Position numbers and translations under genes: made by a program
Shown: positions 1 to 5,181 of the stretch, in pieces
Numbering within the stretch: position 1 is the first letter of the stretch
Layout of the letters: each line of letters opens with the position of its first letter
The notes under the pieces: model-generated
Database searches by the model: none
What the model was told of the DNA's origin: nothing
What the model saw: only the letters and a program-made list of their open reading frames with translations
Source: CAZWRK01 sp964635875
GTDB lineage: Bacteria; Pseudomonadota; Gammaproteobacteria; Burkholderiales; Aquaspirillaceae
Assembly (NCBI GenBank): GCA_964635875.1
Contig: CAZWRK010000187.1
Coordinates: 1 to 6,457 of the forward strand
Direction of reading: 5' to 3'
Length of the DNA: 6,457 nucleotides

Positions 1-124
1 CAACGGTAATGACACCGCTGTCTTTCACTTTTTTCAGTGTGCCGGTGAGCTCTGCAGCAAAAGCGGGGCTGGCAATCAGCGAGGCCGCCACAGCGGACAA
101 TAAGAAACGGGTGTTAGAGCGCAT
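1..124 (-). CDS. gltI: Periplasmic glutamate/aspartate-type ABC transporter substrate-binding protein, N-terminal part
   Basis: Only the first 41 codons are present; the rest lies beyond the left edge. They show a classic Sec signal peptide: basic start (R2, R6), hydrophobic stretch about residues 7-19, and a cleavage site near SPAFA-AEL (residues 19-26). The mature start, LTGTLKKVKDSGVITV, is typical of the GltI/AatJ family, in which the next residues normally begin the ligand-binding lobe. In that family the protein captures glutamate and aspartate in the periplasm and delivers them to an inner-membrane ABC permease; the partner genes would be outside this window. The ATG at 124-122 is preceded by a good ribosome site, AAAGGAG (137-131), six bases upstream. 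The upstream region carries a sigma-54 promoter and an AauR-like palindrome, which independently supports acidic amino acid uptake. Exact substrate specificity cannot be judged from 41 residues. Confidence 0.82.
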   Translation of the reverse strand, partial: MRSNTRFLLSAVAASLIASPAFAAELTGTLKKVKDSGVITV

Positions 125-277
125 AAATTTCTCCTTTGTGAAGCACCGATATCGAGGCGGTGCATTCCATGATTCATCTCTTCGCTACAAGAGCGGGGTG
201 GTCGCTGGCGAGAGAGGCCGACTGTTGCCGCCGTTTTCTCTCAGGCTTTCTAATGTTTCTTTCCGAGTGTTTCCCCG

Positions 278-308
278 AAAAGGTCTGGCGGGCGGCCAAC
301 ACCTTTTT
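278..308. terminator. Imperfect stem-loop with A/T flanks in the gltI leader (possible terminator or attenuator)
   Basis: AAAAGGT (278-284) pairs with ACCTTTT (301-307), and TGGC (286-289) pairs with GCCA (295-298), with a 5-base loop and a small 1/2-base internal loop. Because the arms end in A and T runs, it resembles an intrinsic terminator on either strand. On the minus strand it would form about 12-41 bases after the predicted sigma-54 start of gltI. It may be an attenuator, an mRNA-stabilising leader hairpin, or a stop for transcripts entering from the right. Function is inferred from shape only. Confidence 0.35.
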
Positions 309-329
309 GGCAGATGACGGTTTTATTAT

Positions 330-345
330 TGCAGAATGCGTGCCA
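330..345 (-). promoter_or_regulatory. Sigma-54 (RpoN) -24/-12 promoter of gltI
   Basis: On the minus strand the sequence reads TGGCACGCATTCTGCA. It has a perfect -24 block (TGGCACG, 345-339) and a -12 block CTGCA (consensus TTGCA), with GG and GC separated by exactly 10 bases as required for RpoN promoters. Taking the C of GC as -12 puts the transcription start near 319, giving a leader of about 195 bases before the gltI ATG. RpoN promoters need a distant enhancer-binding protein, and a candidate site lies about 140 bases upstream. Confidence 0.75.
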
Positions 346-372
346 ACTTTTTTGGAGTGGAGCTGTGGTGGT

Positions 373-385
373 TATAAGATTGATT
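373..385 (-). promoter_or_regulatory. IHF-like site between enhancer and sigma-54 promoter
   Basis: On the minus strand, AATCAATCTTATA matches the IHF consensus WATCAANNNNTTR at all but one fixed position. It lies in an AT-rich patch centred about 60 bases upstream of the predicted start, between the palindrome and the promoter, where IHF usually bends DNA at RpoN promoters. The motif is degenerate, so position adds as much support as sequence. Confidence 0.4.
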
Positions 386-451
386 TAATTGAATTTATTG
401 GTTTTTTGTTGAAAAGCCGCATCCGAAAACTCGACGATTCATATTGCTGGC

Positions 452-469
452 TGTTCGGAATTCCGAACA
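452..469. promoter_or_regulatory. Perfect 18-bp palindrome, candidate AauR (acidic amino acid response regulator) enhancer site
   Basis: TGTTCGGAATTCCGAACA is its own reverse complement. Its core TTCGG-AATT-CCGAA (454-467) exactly fits TTCGG-N4-CCGAA, the motif I recall being published for AauR of Pseudomonas putida, which activates glutamate/aspartate uptake genes with RpoN. The centre is about 141 bases upstream of the predicted gltI start, a normal enhancer distance. Palindrome and placement are seen directly; binding by AauR is inferred, and the regulator gene is not in this window. The site is also about 80 bases upstream of the predicted ppiA start. Confidence 0.7.
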
Positions 470-523
470 TATTTCGAGCGGTGGCATGGCTTTTTCGTTA
501 GAAAACAAACGAAGAGAAGGGCT

Positions 524-533
524 GTGTTAAAAT
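524..533 (+). promoter_or_regulatory. Extended -10 promoter for ppiA-ppiB
   Basis: TGT followed by TAAAAT (-10 hexamer at 528-533) forms an extended -10 (TG at 525-526 region). No convincing -35 box is found 16-18 bases upstream, which is common for extended -10 promoters. Transcription would start near 540, giving an 80-base leader that contains the 560-582 hairpin. This is the best rightward sigma-70-type candidate before ppiA. Confidence 0.45.
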
Positions 534-559
534 TCGCCGCTGATTTATGGGAGATAGGC

Positions 560-582
560 ACCTGAGGTTGTGAGACTCAGGT
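560..582 (+). other. Leader hairpin upstream of ppiA
   Basis: ACCTGAG (560-566) and CTCAGGT (576-582) form a perfect 7-bp stem with a 9-base loop in the predicted ppiA leader. The stem is followed by two direct copies of GGTCA (580-584 and 592-596) and a run of six T (597-602). The T run starts about 15 bases after the stem, too far for a standard intrinsic terminator. It could be an operator or an mRNA leader structure. Confidence 0.4.
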
Positions 583-619
583 CACTTTGACGGTCATTTT
601 TTCAATGGATTATTGATCT

Positions 620-1213
620 ATGTTGATGATGATGCTTCGCCGCTTCACCTTTTTGATGTTGTGTCTCGGCTCTGCTTTCAGTTATGCCGCGAATCCTCGC
701 GTGTCTTTGAACACCAATCAGGGCGCAATTGAAATCGAGTTATACCCCGAAAAAGCGCCGAAATCGGTGGCCAATTTTCTGGACTATGTGCGTGCCGGAC
801 ACTATAACGGCACCTTGTTTCACCGCGTCATTGACGGCTTTATGATTCAAGGCGGCGGTTTTGATCGGGACTTTAATGAAAAACCGACCAAAGCGCCGAT
901 TCAAAACGAAGCTGGTAATGGCCTGAAAAACGAAGTCGGCACCGTGGCGATGGCGCGCACGATGAACCCGCACTCTGCAACCGCACAATTCTTTATTAAC
1001 GTCAATCGCAACGACTTTCTCGACTACCGTGCACCAAACGCGCAGGGCTTTGGCTATGCCGTGTTTGGTCGAGTGGTGAAAGGCATGGATGTGGTGCATC
1101 GCATCGCCAAAGTGCAAACCGGTCAACGGGGTGCCTATGGCGATGTGCCGCAAACACCGGTTGTGATTGAATCTGCCCGAGAAGTTGGCGCTGCTGCCAA
1201 TGTCTCTAAATAA
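620..1213 (+). CDS. ppiA: Periplasmic peptidyl-prolyl cis-trans isomerase (cyclophilin A type)
   Basis: This 197-residue protein carries a signal peptide followed by a complete bacterial cyclophilin domain (about 27-190). It catalyses cis-trans isomerisation of X-Pro bonds and, being exported, helps proteins fold in the periplasm. The signal has R7-R8, a hydrophobic core about 9-20 and a cleavage site near SYA-A or YAA-N (22-25). Catalytic landmarks are FHRVIDGFMIQGGGF (67-81, with R69), MARTMNPHSATAQFFIN (111-127), and phenylalanine F144 where human cyclophilin A has the cyclosporin-contacting tryptophan, as in E. coli PpiA. The start is uncertain: ATGs at 620, 626, 629 and 632 are in frame. 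A weak GGA at 607-609 favours 620, and starting at 632 would still leave a normal signal peptide. ppiB follows 14 bases downstream, so the two are probably cotranscribed. Confidence 0.93.
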   Translation: MLMMMLRRFTFLMLCLGSAFSYAANPRVSLNTNQGAIEIELYPEKAPKSVANFLDYVRAGHYNGTLFHRVIDGFMIQGGGFDRDFNEKPTKAPIQNEAGNGLKNEVGTVAMARTMNPHSATAQFFINVNRNDFLDYRAPNAQGFGYAVFGRVVKGMDVVHRIAKVQTGQRGAYGDVPQTPVVIESAREVGAAANVSK

Positions 1214-1227
1214 AAAGGAACGCCTTC

Positions 1228-1719
1228 ATGATTAAACTGACGACCAACTTTGGCTCGATGACCATTGAACTGTTTGCCGACAAAGCCCCGCAAACTGTTG
1301 CAAATTTTGAGCAATATGTGAAAGACGGCCACTACGATGGCACCGTATTTCATCGCGTGATCAATGGCTTCATGATTCAAGGGGGTGGCTTCGAGCCGGG
1401 TTTGGTTCAAAAGCCATGCCGCGAGCCGATTCCGAACGAAGCCAATAACGGCCTCAAAAACAAGGCGTATACCTTGGCGATGGCGCGCACCAGCGCACCG
1501 CATTCTGCGACCGCACAATTCTTCATCAACGTGACTGACAACGATTTCCTCGATTTCAAGAGTGAAACTTCGCAAGGCTGGGGCTACTGCGTGTTTGGTG
1601 AAGTGGTCGAAGGCAAAGAAGTCGTCGACAGCATCAAGGCGGTGAAAACCAGCCGCCACGGCATGCACCAAGATGTGCCGGTCGAAGACGTGGTGATCCA
1701 AAAAGCAGAGATCGTGTAA
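1228..1719 (+). CDS. ppiB: Cytosolic peptidyl-prolyl cis-trans isomerase (cyclophilin B type)
   Basis: This 163-residue protein is a cyclophilin domain from end to end with no signal peptide, so it is a cytosolic prolyl isomerase like E. coli PpiB, whose length and sequence it follows closely. Key segments are VFHRVINGFMIQGGGFEPG (40-58, catalytic R43), MARTSAPHSATAQFFIN (85-101) and QGWGYCVFGEVVEG (116-129). W118 corresponds to the conserved tryptophan that ppiA lacks. The ATG is preceded by AAAGGA (1214-1219) with an 8-base spacer. It is very similar to ppiA over the core, consistent with a tandem duplication in which one copy carries an export signal, although both forms are widespread and the duplication may be ancient. 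A strong intrinsic terminator follows the stop codon. Confidence 0.95.
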   Translation: MIKLTTNFGSMTIELFADKAPQTVANFEQYVKDGHYDGTVFHRVINGFMIQGGGFEPGLVQKPCREPIPNEANNGLKNKAYTLAMARTSAPHSATAQFFINVTDNDFLDFKSETSQGWGYCVFGEVVEGKEVVDSIKAVKTSRHGMHQDVPVEDVVIQKAEIV

Positions 1720-1735
1720 TTGCGATCATGACCAC

Positions 1736-1762
1736 AACGGGACGCAGGTGCGTCCCGTTTTT
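1736..1762 (+). terminator. Intrinsic (Rho-independent) terminator after ppiB
   Basis: AACGGGACGCA (1736-1746) and TGCGTCCCGTT (1749-1759) are perfect complements around a GG centre. Allowing a 4-base loop (AGGT), this gives nine or more GC-rich stem pairs, followed by a T run (1758-1762). It begins 16 bases after the ppiB stop and ends 17 bases before the lpxH start. Confidence 0.88.
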
Positions 1763-1779
1763 CATGGATAACGCTGCCT

Positions 1780-2550
1780 GTGAGTTTTCTATTTATTGCC
1801 GATTTGCACCTTGGCGAAGACACCCCCGAATTGGCGACCCTGTTTGAAGGGTTTTTGGCGCATTGGCGGGGTAAAGTCGAGGGGTTGTATATTCTGGGCG
1901 ATTTGTTCGAGGCGTGGATTGGCGACGATGACGACACGCCTTTTCATCGTCGGATCTTAGCCGCCATGCGTGATTTTTCGACGCAAACGCCATTGTTTGT
2001 GATTCATGGAAACCGCGATTTTTTGCTCGGATCACGTTTTGCGCAGGCGTCGGGCGCAGTGTTGTTGCCCGAGCAGGTTCAGCATGTGTTTTATGGTCAG
2101 CCCGCCTTATTGCTGCACGGTGACACCCTGTGCACCGACGATTTAGCCTATCAACGCTATCGTCGCCGTTTGCGTCAACCGTGGCGGTTGTGGGTGTTGC
2201 GGCATTTGCCGTTGAAGTGGCGGCAGCGCATTGCGCAGCGTCTTCGTGCGGCCAGTCAAACGCAGTTGGTGAGTCCGCAGGCGGTGCCGTCGTGGATGGA
2301 TGTCAACGAAGAGAGCGTTCGCCGTGCGTTTGAGCAAGCGCGTGTCCGTTGGATGATTCACGGCCACACCCATCGCCCCGCCCGTCATGATTACGTGGTG
2401 CGGGAGCGTGTCTGTGAGCGTTGGGTGTTACCGGATTGGCGCGGTGCTGTCGGCGGTTATGTGTTGTGGGATGCCGTTGGTTTATCGATGTGGTCGATGC
2501 AGATGGATGCAGGGGTATTAACGTGCTGGCGTCCATCTTTGGCGGGGTGA
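1780..2550 (+). CDS. lpxH: UDP-2,3-diacylglucosamine diphosphatase (lipid A biosynthesis)
   Basis: LpxH hydrolyses UDP-2,3-diacylglucosamine to lipid X and UMP at the inner face of the cytoplasmic membrane, the fourth step of lipid A synthesis. The 256-residue product has the full metallophosphatase signature: DLH (D8, H10), GDLFEAWIGDD (40-50, metal ligand D41), GNRDF (77-81, N78), HGD (H113) and HGHTH (194-198). LCTDD (117-121), and the helical basic segment about 126-156, match the LpxH cap that binds the acyl chains. It is slightly longer than E. coli LpxH (240), mostly at the C-terminus. The start is GTG at 1780, giving the expected N-terminus SFLFIADLHLG; an upstream ATG at 1764 is out of frame. 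The ribosome site is poor (GGAT, 1766-1769). Lying right behind a terminator, it probably depends on read-through or on a promoter inside ppiB. It converges with moaA, the stop codons being 3 bases apart. Confidence 0.93.
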   Translation: MSFLFIADLHLGEDTPELATLFEGFLAHWRGKVEGLYILGDLFEAWIGDDDDTPFHRRILAAMRDFSTQTPLFVIHGNRDFLLGSRFAQASGAVLLPEQVQHVFYGQPALLLHGDTLCTDDLAYQRYRRRLRQPWRLWVLRHLPLKWRQRIAQRLRAASQTQLVSPQAVPSWMDVNEESVRRAFEQARVRWMIHGHTHRPARHDYVVRERVCERWVLPDWRGAVGGYVLWDAVGLSMWSMQMDAGVLTCWRPSLAG

Positions 2551-2553
2551 TTT

Positions 2554-3366
2554 TTAGCCGCCGGTCATCGACATCAACCGAACCACCTGTGTCGGCTGTT
2601 CGATAAATTCATGGCGTTCGGGTTTCAGTTCGATCGCCGCCCGAATCGCCGCTTCTAGCTCGGCATCGCTGCAGTCCGCCCGTAACATGGGGCGCAGCGC
2701 AAAGCTTTCCTCTTGTCCTAAGCACATATACAGCGTGCCATCGACCGACAGCCGCACCCGATTACAGGTCGCGCAAAAATGCTGCGAAATCGGCGTAATC
2801 AGCCCCAAGGTAAAGCGGCCATCGGCGGTGCGCCAATAGCGCGCAGGCCCGCCGCCCAGCGGAATATCCGATGGCAATAAGTTAAAGCGCGGTTGTAGCT
2901 GTGCGAGCAGGGTTTGCAGATTCAAGCCTTCGGTGGTCTGCCCCGTGCTGCCCATTGGCATCGCTTCGATCAGACGCAAAATAAAGCCCTGTTCGATGCA
3001 AAAGGCAACCATTGACTCAATATCGCCGTCGTTGACACCTTTAATCGGCACCATATTGATTTTGATGCTGTCAAACCCCGCCGCGCTCGCTGCTCGNNNN
3101 NNNNNNNNNNNNNNNNNNNNNNNNNNNNNNNNNNNNNNNNNNNNNNNNNNNNNNNNNNNNNNNNNNNNNNNNNNNNNNNNNNNNNNNNNNNNNNNNCGAC
3201 TAAAAGCCGCAACCACGCGAGTGATTTCATCAAAAGTCAGCCAGTTGTCCGGTTCCTCAAAGCCTTTAAAGCCTTTGGGGATGCAATAACGACAGCGCAA
3301 ATCGCAGCGGTCGGTCACAGAGATCCGCAAATAGTCGATACGGCGTCCAAAGCGGTCTGACAACAT
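2554..3366 (-). CDS. moaA: GTP 3',8-cyclase (molybdenum cofactor synthesis), interrupted by an assembly gap
   Basis: MoaA is a radical-SAM enzyme that rearranges GTP to 3',8-cyclo-GTP, the first step of molybdopterin synthesis. The N-terminal part (about 57 codons) carries the radical-SAM cluster motif CDLRCRYC (C21, C25, C28). The C-terminal part (180 codons, 3096-2557) carries the second [4Fe-4S] motif C-x2-C-x13-C (about 2775-2722) and ends in the MTGG double-glycine tail needed for activity in this family. By alignment with E. coli MoaA (329 residues) roughly 88 residues are missing in the 100-N gap, including the GGEP SAM-binding segment and the TTNG/SVDSL region. The whole gene would then be about 325 residues, a normal length. 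I chose ATG 3366-3364 (LSDRFGRRIDYLRIS...) because AAAGGA lies 9 bases upstream; an in-frame ATG at 3408 would put this ribosome site inside the gene. It follows fdhE by 84 bases on the same strand. Nothing visible indicates a broken gene. Confidence 0.9.
   Translation of the reverse strand: MLSDRFGRRIDYLRISVTDRCDLRCRYCIPKGFKGFEEPDNWLTFDEITRVVAAFSXXXXXXXXXXXXXXXXXXXXXXXXXXXXXXXXXXRAASAAGFDSIKINMVPIKGVNDGDIESMVAFCIEQGFILRLIEAMPMGSTGQTTEGLNLQTLLAQLQPRFNLLPSDIPLGGGPARYWRTADGRFTLGLITPISQHFCATCNRVRLSVDGTLYMCLGQEESFALRPMLRADCSDAELEAAIRAAIELKPERHEFIEQPTQVVRLMSMTGG
3097..3196. other. Assembly gap (100 N) inside moaA
   Basis: Exactly 100 consecutive N, a conventional placeholder for a gap of unknown size. 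Both flanks are moaA in the expected order and orientation, which supports the contig join. Alignment to the family predicts about 260-265 real bases here rather than 100. That the frame appears open across the N run is a coincidence of gap length. Confidence 0.95.
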
Positions 3367-3375
3367 GATGGCGTG

Positions 3376-3381
3376 TCCTTT
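3376..3381 (-). promoter_or_regulatory. Ribosome binding site deciding the moaA start
   Basis: AAAGGA on the minus strand with a 9-base spacer to the ATG at 3366. It selects this ATG over the upstream in-frame ATG at 3408, which has no comparable site. Confidence 0.7.
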
Positions 3382-3450
3382 GTAGGATGAATTCAACAGC
3401 AAATGCATGATAGAGCGGTCAAGCGGTGAATGGGGTGCTGCGCGCTGGCG

Positions 3451-4332
3451 CTACGATGCTTGGCTGACAAAATAAGGATTGAATCCAATCCGGCCATAGC
3501 CTTCTTCAGCGGCGAGAACATCGAGCGCAAGGCTGGCGAGATCGTCTGCCACGGCCTCTGCATCGGGGTCTTTGAGGGCTGAAACTTGCTTGAGCGCGCC
3601 GTGACAAGCATCGCAACATTCGAGCGTTTGTGCCGCCTGCGCATGGTGTGATTCTTTGCTGTCGGCGCTGGGGCGCACAGCGTCTTTGCTGGCTAAACTG
3701 CGATATTGCAAGTCTTTGGTATTGCCGCAATGCCGACATTGAATCCGGCTGAGCGGCCATTCACAGGCACAGAGCGCACAGCTGCCAAAGCACACCGCAT
3801 GGCCCTGTTCGTTAGCGCGCAGCACCGTAGCAACCGCGGGGCCGCCACAGCATGGGCAGCTTGAAGATTGCTCGCTGAGTGCGGGCAGCGGTTGTTGATT
3901 CACGGTGGTGAATTTCTGAATTTGTTGAGCTGCACCCAGTAGCGGCAAGCCGGATAGCAAGGCGGGATCGTCGGAGATTTCGCCTGCGGCAAGCGCGTTC
4001 GCCAGCGCATTCAGCGCGTTTTCATCGTGTTGCAAAAGGTGTTGAACGGCGGTTTGGCTGGCGGCGTTGAGCTGCGGCGCACAGGCGTGTGCAAGCTGGC
4101 TCAAGAGGGCGGTGAGCGGTAAAGGGTCGGGGTGTTGATCGACAATCGCTTGTTGGGCATCGGCGAGTTGGGCGCAGAACTGCAAGTAATCCCCCAGACT
4201 ATGACCCTCGGCCAAGTGGCGCAGACGGCGGGCGCGGCGGGCAAATTGCTGCGGCGAAGGCCGCTGAATCGTCCGCGGGGCATGGGCTTCGGCTTGGATC
4301 GGGATCAGGTCAGGCGTAGTCGTCGGGTTCAT
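3451..4332 (-). CDS. fdhE: Formate dehydrogenase assembly protein FdhE
   Basis: FdhE is a cytoplasmic iron-binding, rubredoxin-like protein needed to assemble active membrane formate dehydrogenases. The 293-residue product shows the N-terminal FARRARRLRHLAEGHSLGDYL segment (about 30-50) typical of the family, then four CxxC pairs: C159/C162, C185/C188, C199/C202 and C240/C243. The C-terminal signature DPDAEAVADDLASLALDVL (255-273) and EEGYGRIGFNPYF (276-288) closely match E. coli FdhE. Between the third and fourth CxxC pairs, about residues 213-236, it has a polar insertion of roughly 15 residues relative to E. coli. The gene starts 12 bases after fdhD stops, with only a weak AAAAGA ribosome site, so translational coupling to fdhD is likely. 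Its place in the formate dehydrogenase cluster confirms the assignment. Confidence 0.93.
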   Translation of the reverse strand: MNPTTTPDLIPIQAEAHAPRTIQRPSPQQFARRARRLRHLAEGHSLGDYLQFCAQLADAQQAIVDQHPDPLPLTALLSQLAHACAPQLNAASQTAVQHLLQHDENALNALANALAAGEISDDPALLSGLPLLGAAQQIQKFTTVNQQPLPALSEQSSSCPCCGGPAVATVLRANEQGHAVCFGSCALCACEWPLSRIQCRHCGNTKDLQYRSLASKDAVRPSADSKESHHAQAAQTLECCDACHGALKQVSALKDPDAEAVADDLASLALDVLAAEEGYGRIGFNPYFVSQAS

Positions 4333-4344
4333 GTCGATTGTCTT

Positions 4345-5181
4345 TTAAGGTTGAGGGCGCAGGCGTTCGGGTTGGCTATAGACCACCAGTCGGCCGGTGC
4401 GGGCAAAGCCTGCGAGCAGCAAGCCGCTACGCTGTGCCAACGCCACCGCATAAGCGGTGGGCGCGGATACAGCAACGAGTGCGGGAATGCCTGCCATGAT
4501 GGTTTTTTGCACCATTTCATAGCTGGCGCGGCTGGACACGAGCGCAAAGCCTTGTGTCCGGTCGAAGTCATGACGATGCAAGCCGCCAATCAATTTGTCG
4601 AGCGCGTTGTGGCGGCCAACATCTTCACGGGCGAGCACGATATCGCCCTCTACGGTACAGAAGGCGGCACCATGCGCCGCCCCCGTGGCGTGATGCAGCG
4701 GTTGCCAGCGCGGAAAAGTCGCGAGTGCGCGGACGATGGCGGCCTGTTGCAGGTCGGGGCGTGTGGTCAGTGGCGGCAAAGTTTGGGCGACCGCATCCAA
4801 ACTATCGACCCCACACAGACCACAGCCGGTTCGCCCTGCCATGTGACGACGACGGTCTTTTAACGCCGCAAACCGTGCTGAGGCGATCTCTAATCGCAGC
4901 TCGATGCCTTGTTCACTGGCGAATATTTCACAGTCGTATAACTCGCTCGCCTGTTGCAAGATGCCTTCGCTGAGGCTAAACCCCAGCGCAAAATCGGGCA
5001 AATCTTGTGGGCTGGCGAGTAAAACGGCATGTGAAATTCCGTTGTACACCATCGCAACCGGCACCTCGGTAATGACATCATCCGCGGTGTGGTGGTGTTG
5101 GGTGCCGTCAAGGCGCAGCACCGGCAAGCGTTCGCTGGCTGGTTGCTGCGTGATGGCCGTCATCGTCGCGCATAGACTCAT
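4345..5181 (-). CDS. fdhD: Sulfurtransferase FdhD, formate dehydrogenase maturation factor
   Basis: FdhD passes sulfur from the cysteine desulfurase IscS to the molybdenum cofactor of formate dehydrogenase, giving the sulfurated form the enzyme requires. The 278-residue product matches E. coli FdhD in length. It carries the mobile-loop CxxC as GCGLCG (C120, C123), the DFALGFSLSEGIL segment (63-75), REDVGRHNALDKLIG (185-199), SSRASYEMVQK (216-226) and APTAYAVALA (240-249), all conserved in the family. The ATG overlaps the stop of the gamma-subunit gene in an ATGA (5181-5178), pointing to coupled translation. An internal ATG at residue 7 is a possible alternative start. In E. coli fdhD is divergent from fdoGHI-fdhE; here it is inserted between the gamma subunit and fdhE on the same strand. 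Confidence 0.94.
   Translation of the reverse strand: MSLCATMTAITQQPASERLPVLRLDGTQHHHTADDVITEVPVAMVYNGISHAVLLASPQDLPDFALGFSLSEGILQQASELYDCEIFASEQGIELRLEIASARFAALKDRRRHMAGRTGCGLCGVDSLDAVAQTLPPLTTRPDLQQAAIVRALATFPRWQPLHHATGAAHGAAFCTVEGDIVLAREDVGRHNALDKLIGGLHRHDFDRTQGFALVSSRASYEMVQKTIMAGIPALVAVSAPTAYAVALAQRSGLLLAGFARTGRLVVYSQPERLRPQP

Larger units (their letters stand above)
125..619. other. Divergent intergenic control region (gltI / ppiA)
   Basis: These 495 bases have no supportable gene. The open frames crossing them lack a good ribosome site and resemble no family I know. The left two thirds belong to the gltI control region (long leader, sigma-54 promoter, IHF-like site, palindromic activator site) and the right third to ppiA (extended -10 promoter, leader hairpin). 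Individual elements are listed separately. The stretch from about 376 to 415 is markedly AT-rich compared with its surroundings, as expected for a bending site between an enhancer and a sigma-54 promoter. Confidence 0.75.

Noticed and set aside
482..497. Second sigma-54-like element on the plus strand (TGGCATG...TTTC) facing ppiA
   Set aside because: The -24 half fits, but at the required 10-base spacing the invariant GC of the -12 box is TC, so it is probably not functional.
160..501. 113-codon plus-strand open frame in the gltI/ppiA intergenic region
   Set aside because: It starts at GTG with GAGG only about 2 bases upstream, resembles no known family, and runs through the sigma-54 promoter, IHF-like site and palindrome, which explain the sequence better.
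587..616. TTGACG as a -35 box with a -10 near 611-616 for ppiA
   Set aside because: The best -10 matches only 3 of 6 positions and the start would fall at or inside the ppiA start codon.
740..1701. Two minus-strand open frames antisense to ppiA and ppiB that resemble each other
   Set aside because: Their similarity is the mirror of the homology between the two cyclophilin genes; their compositions are unlike a natural protein family and no ribosome sites support them.
2554..3366. moaA as a pseudogene because of the interruption
   Set aside because: The interruption is a run of exactly 100 N, not biological sequence; both flanks are intact, in order, and retain both cluster motifs and the GG tail.
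3397..3427. Possible moaA promoter (TTGACC at about 3416-3421 on the minus strand) and AGCGGT repeat (3414-3419, 3422-3427)
   Set aside because: No acceptable -10 lies 16-18 bases downstream, and a two-copy 6-base repeat is too short to be meaningful.
4132..4863. 243-codon plus-strand open frame opposite fdhE/fdhD
   Set aside because: It spans the junction of two well-supported genes on the other strand and has no recognisable motif. Long antisense frames are common in GC-rich coding DNA.
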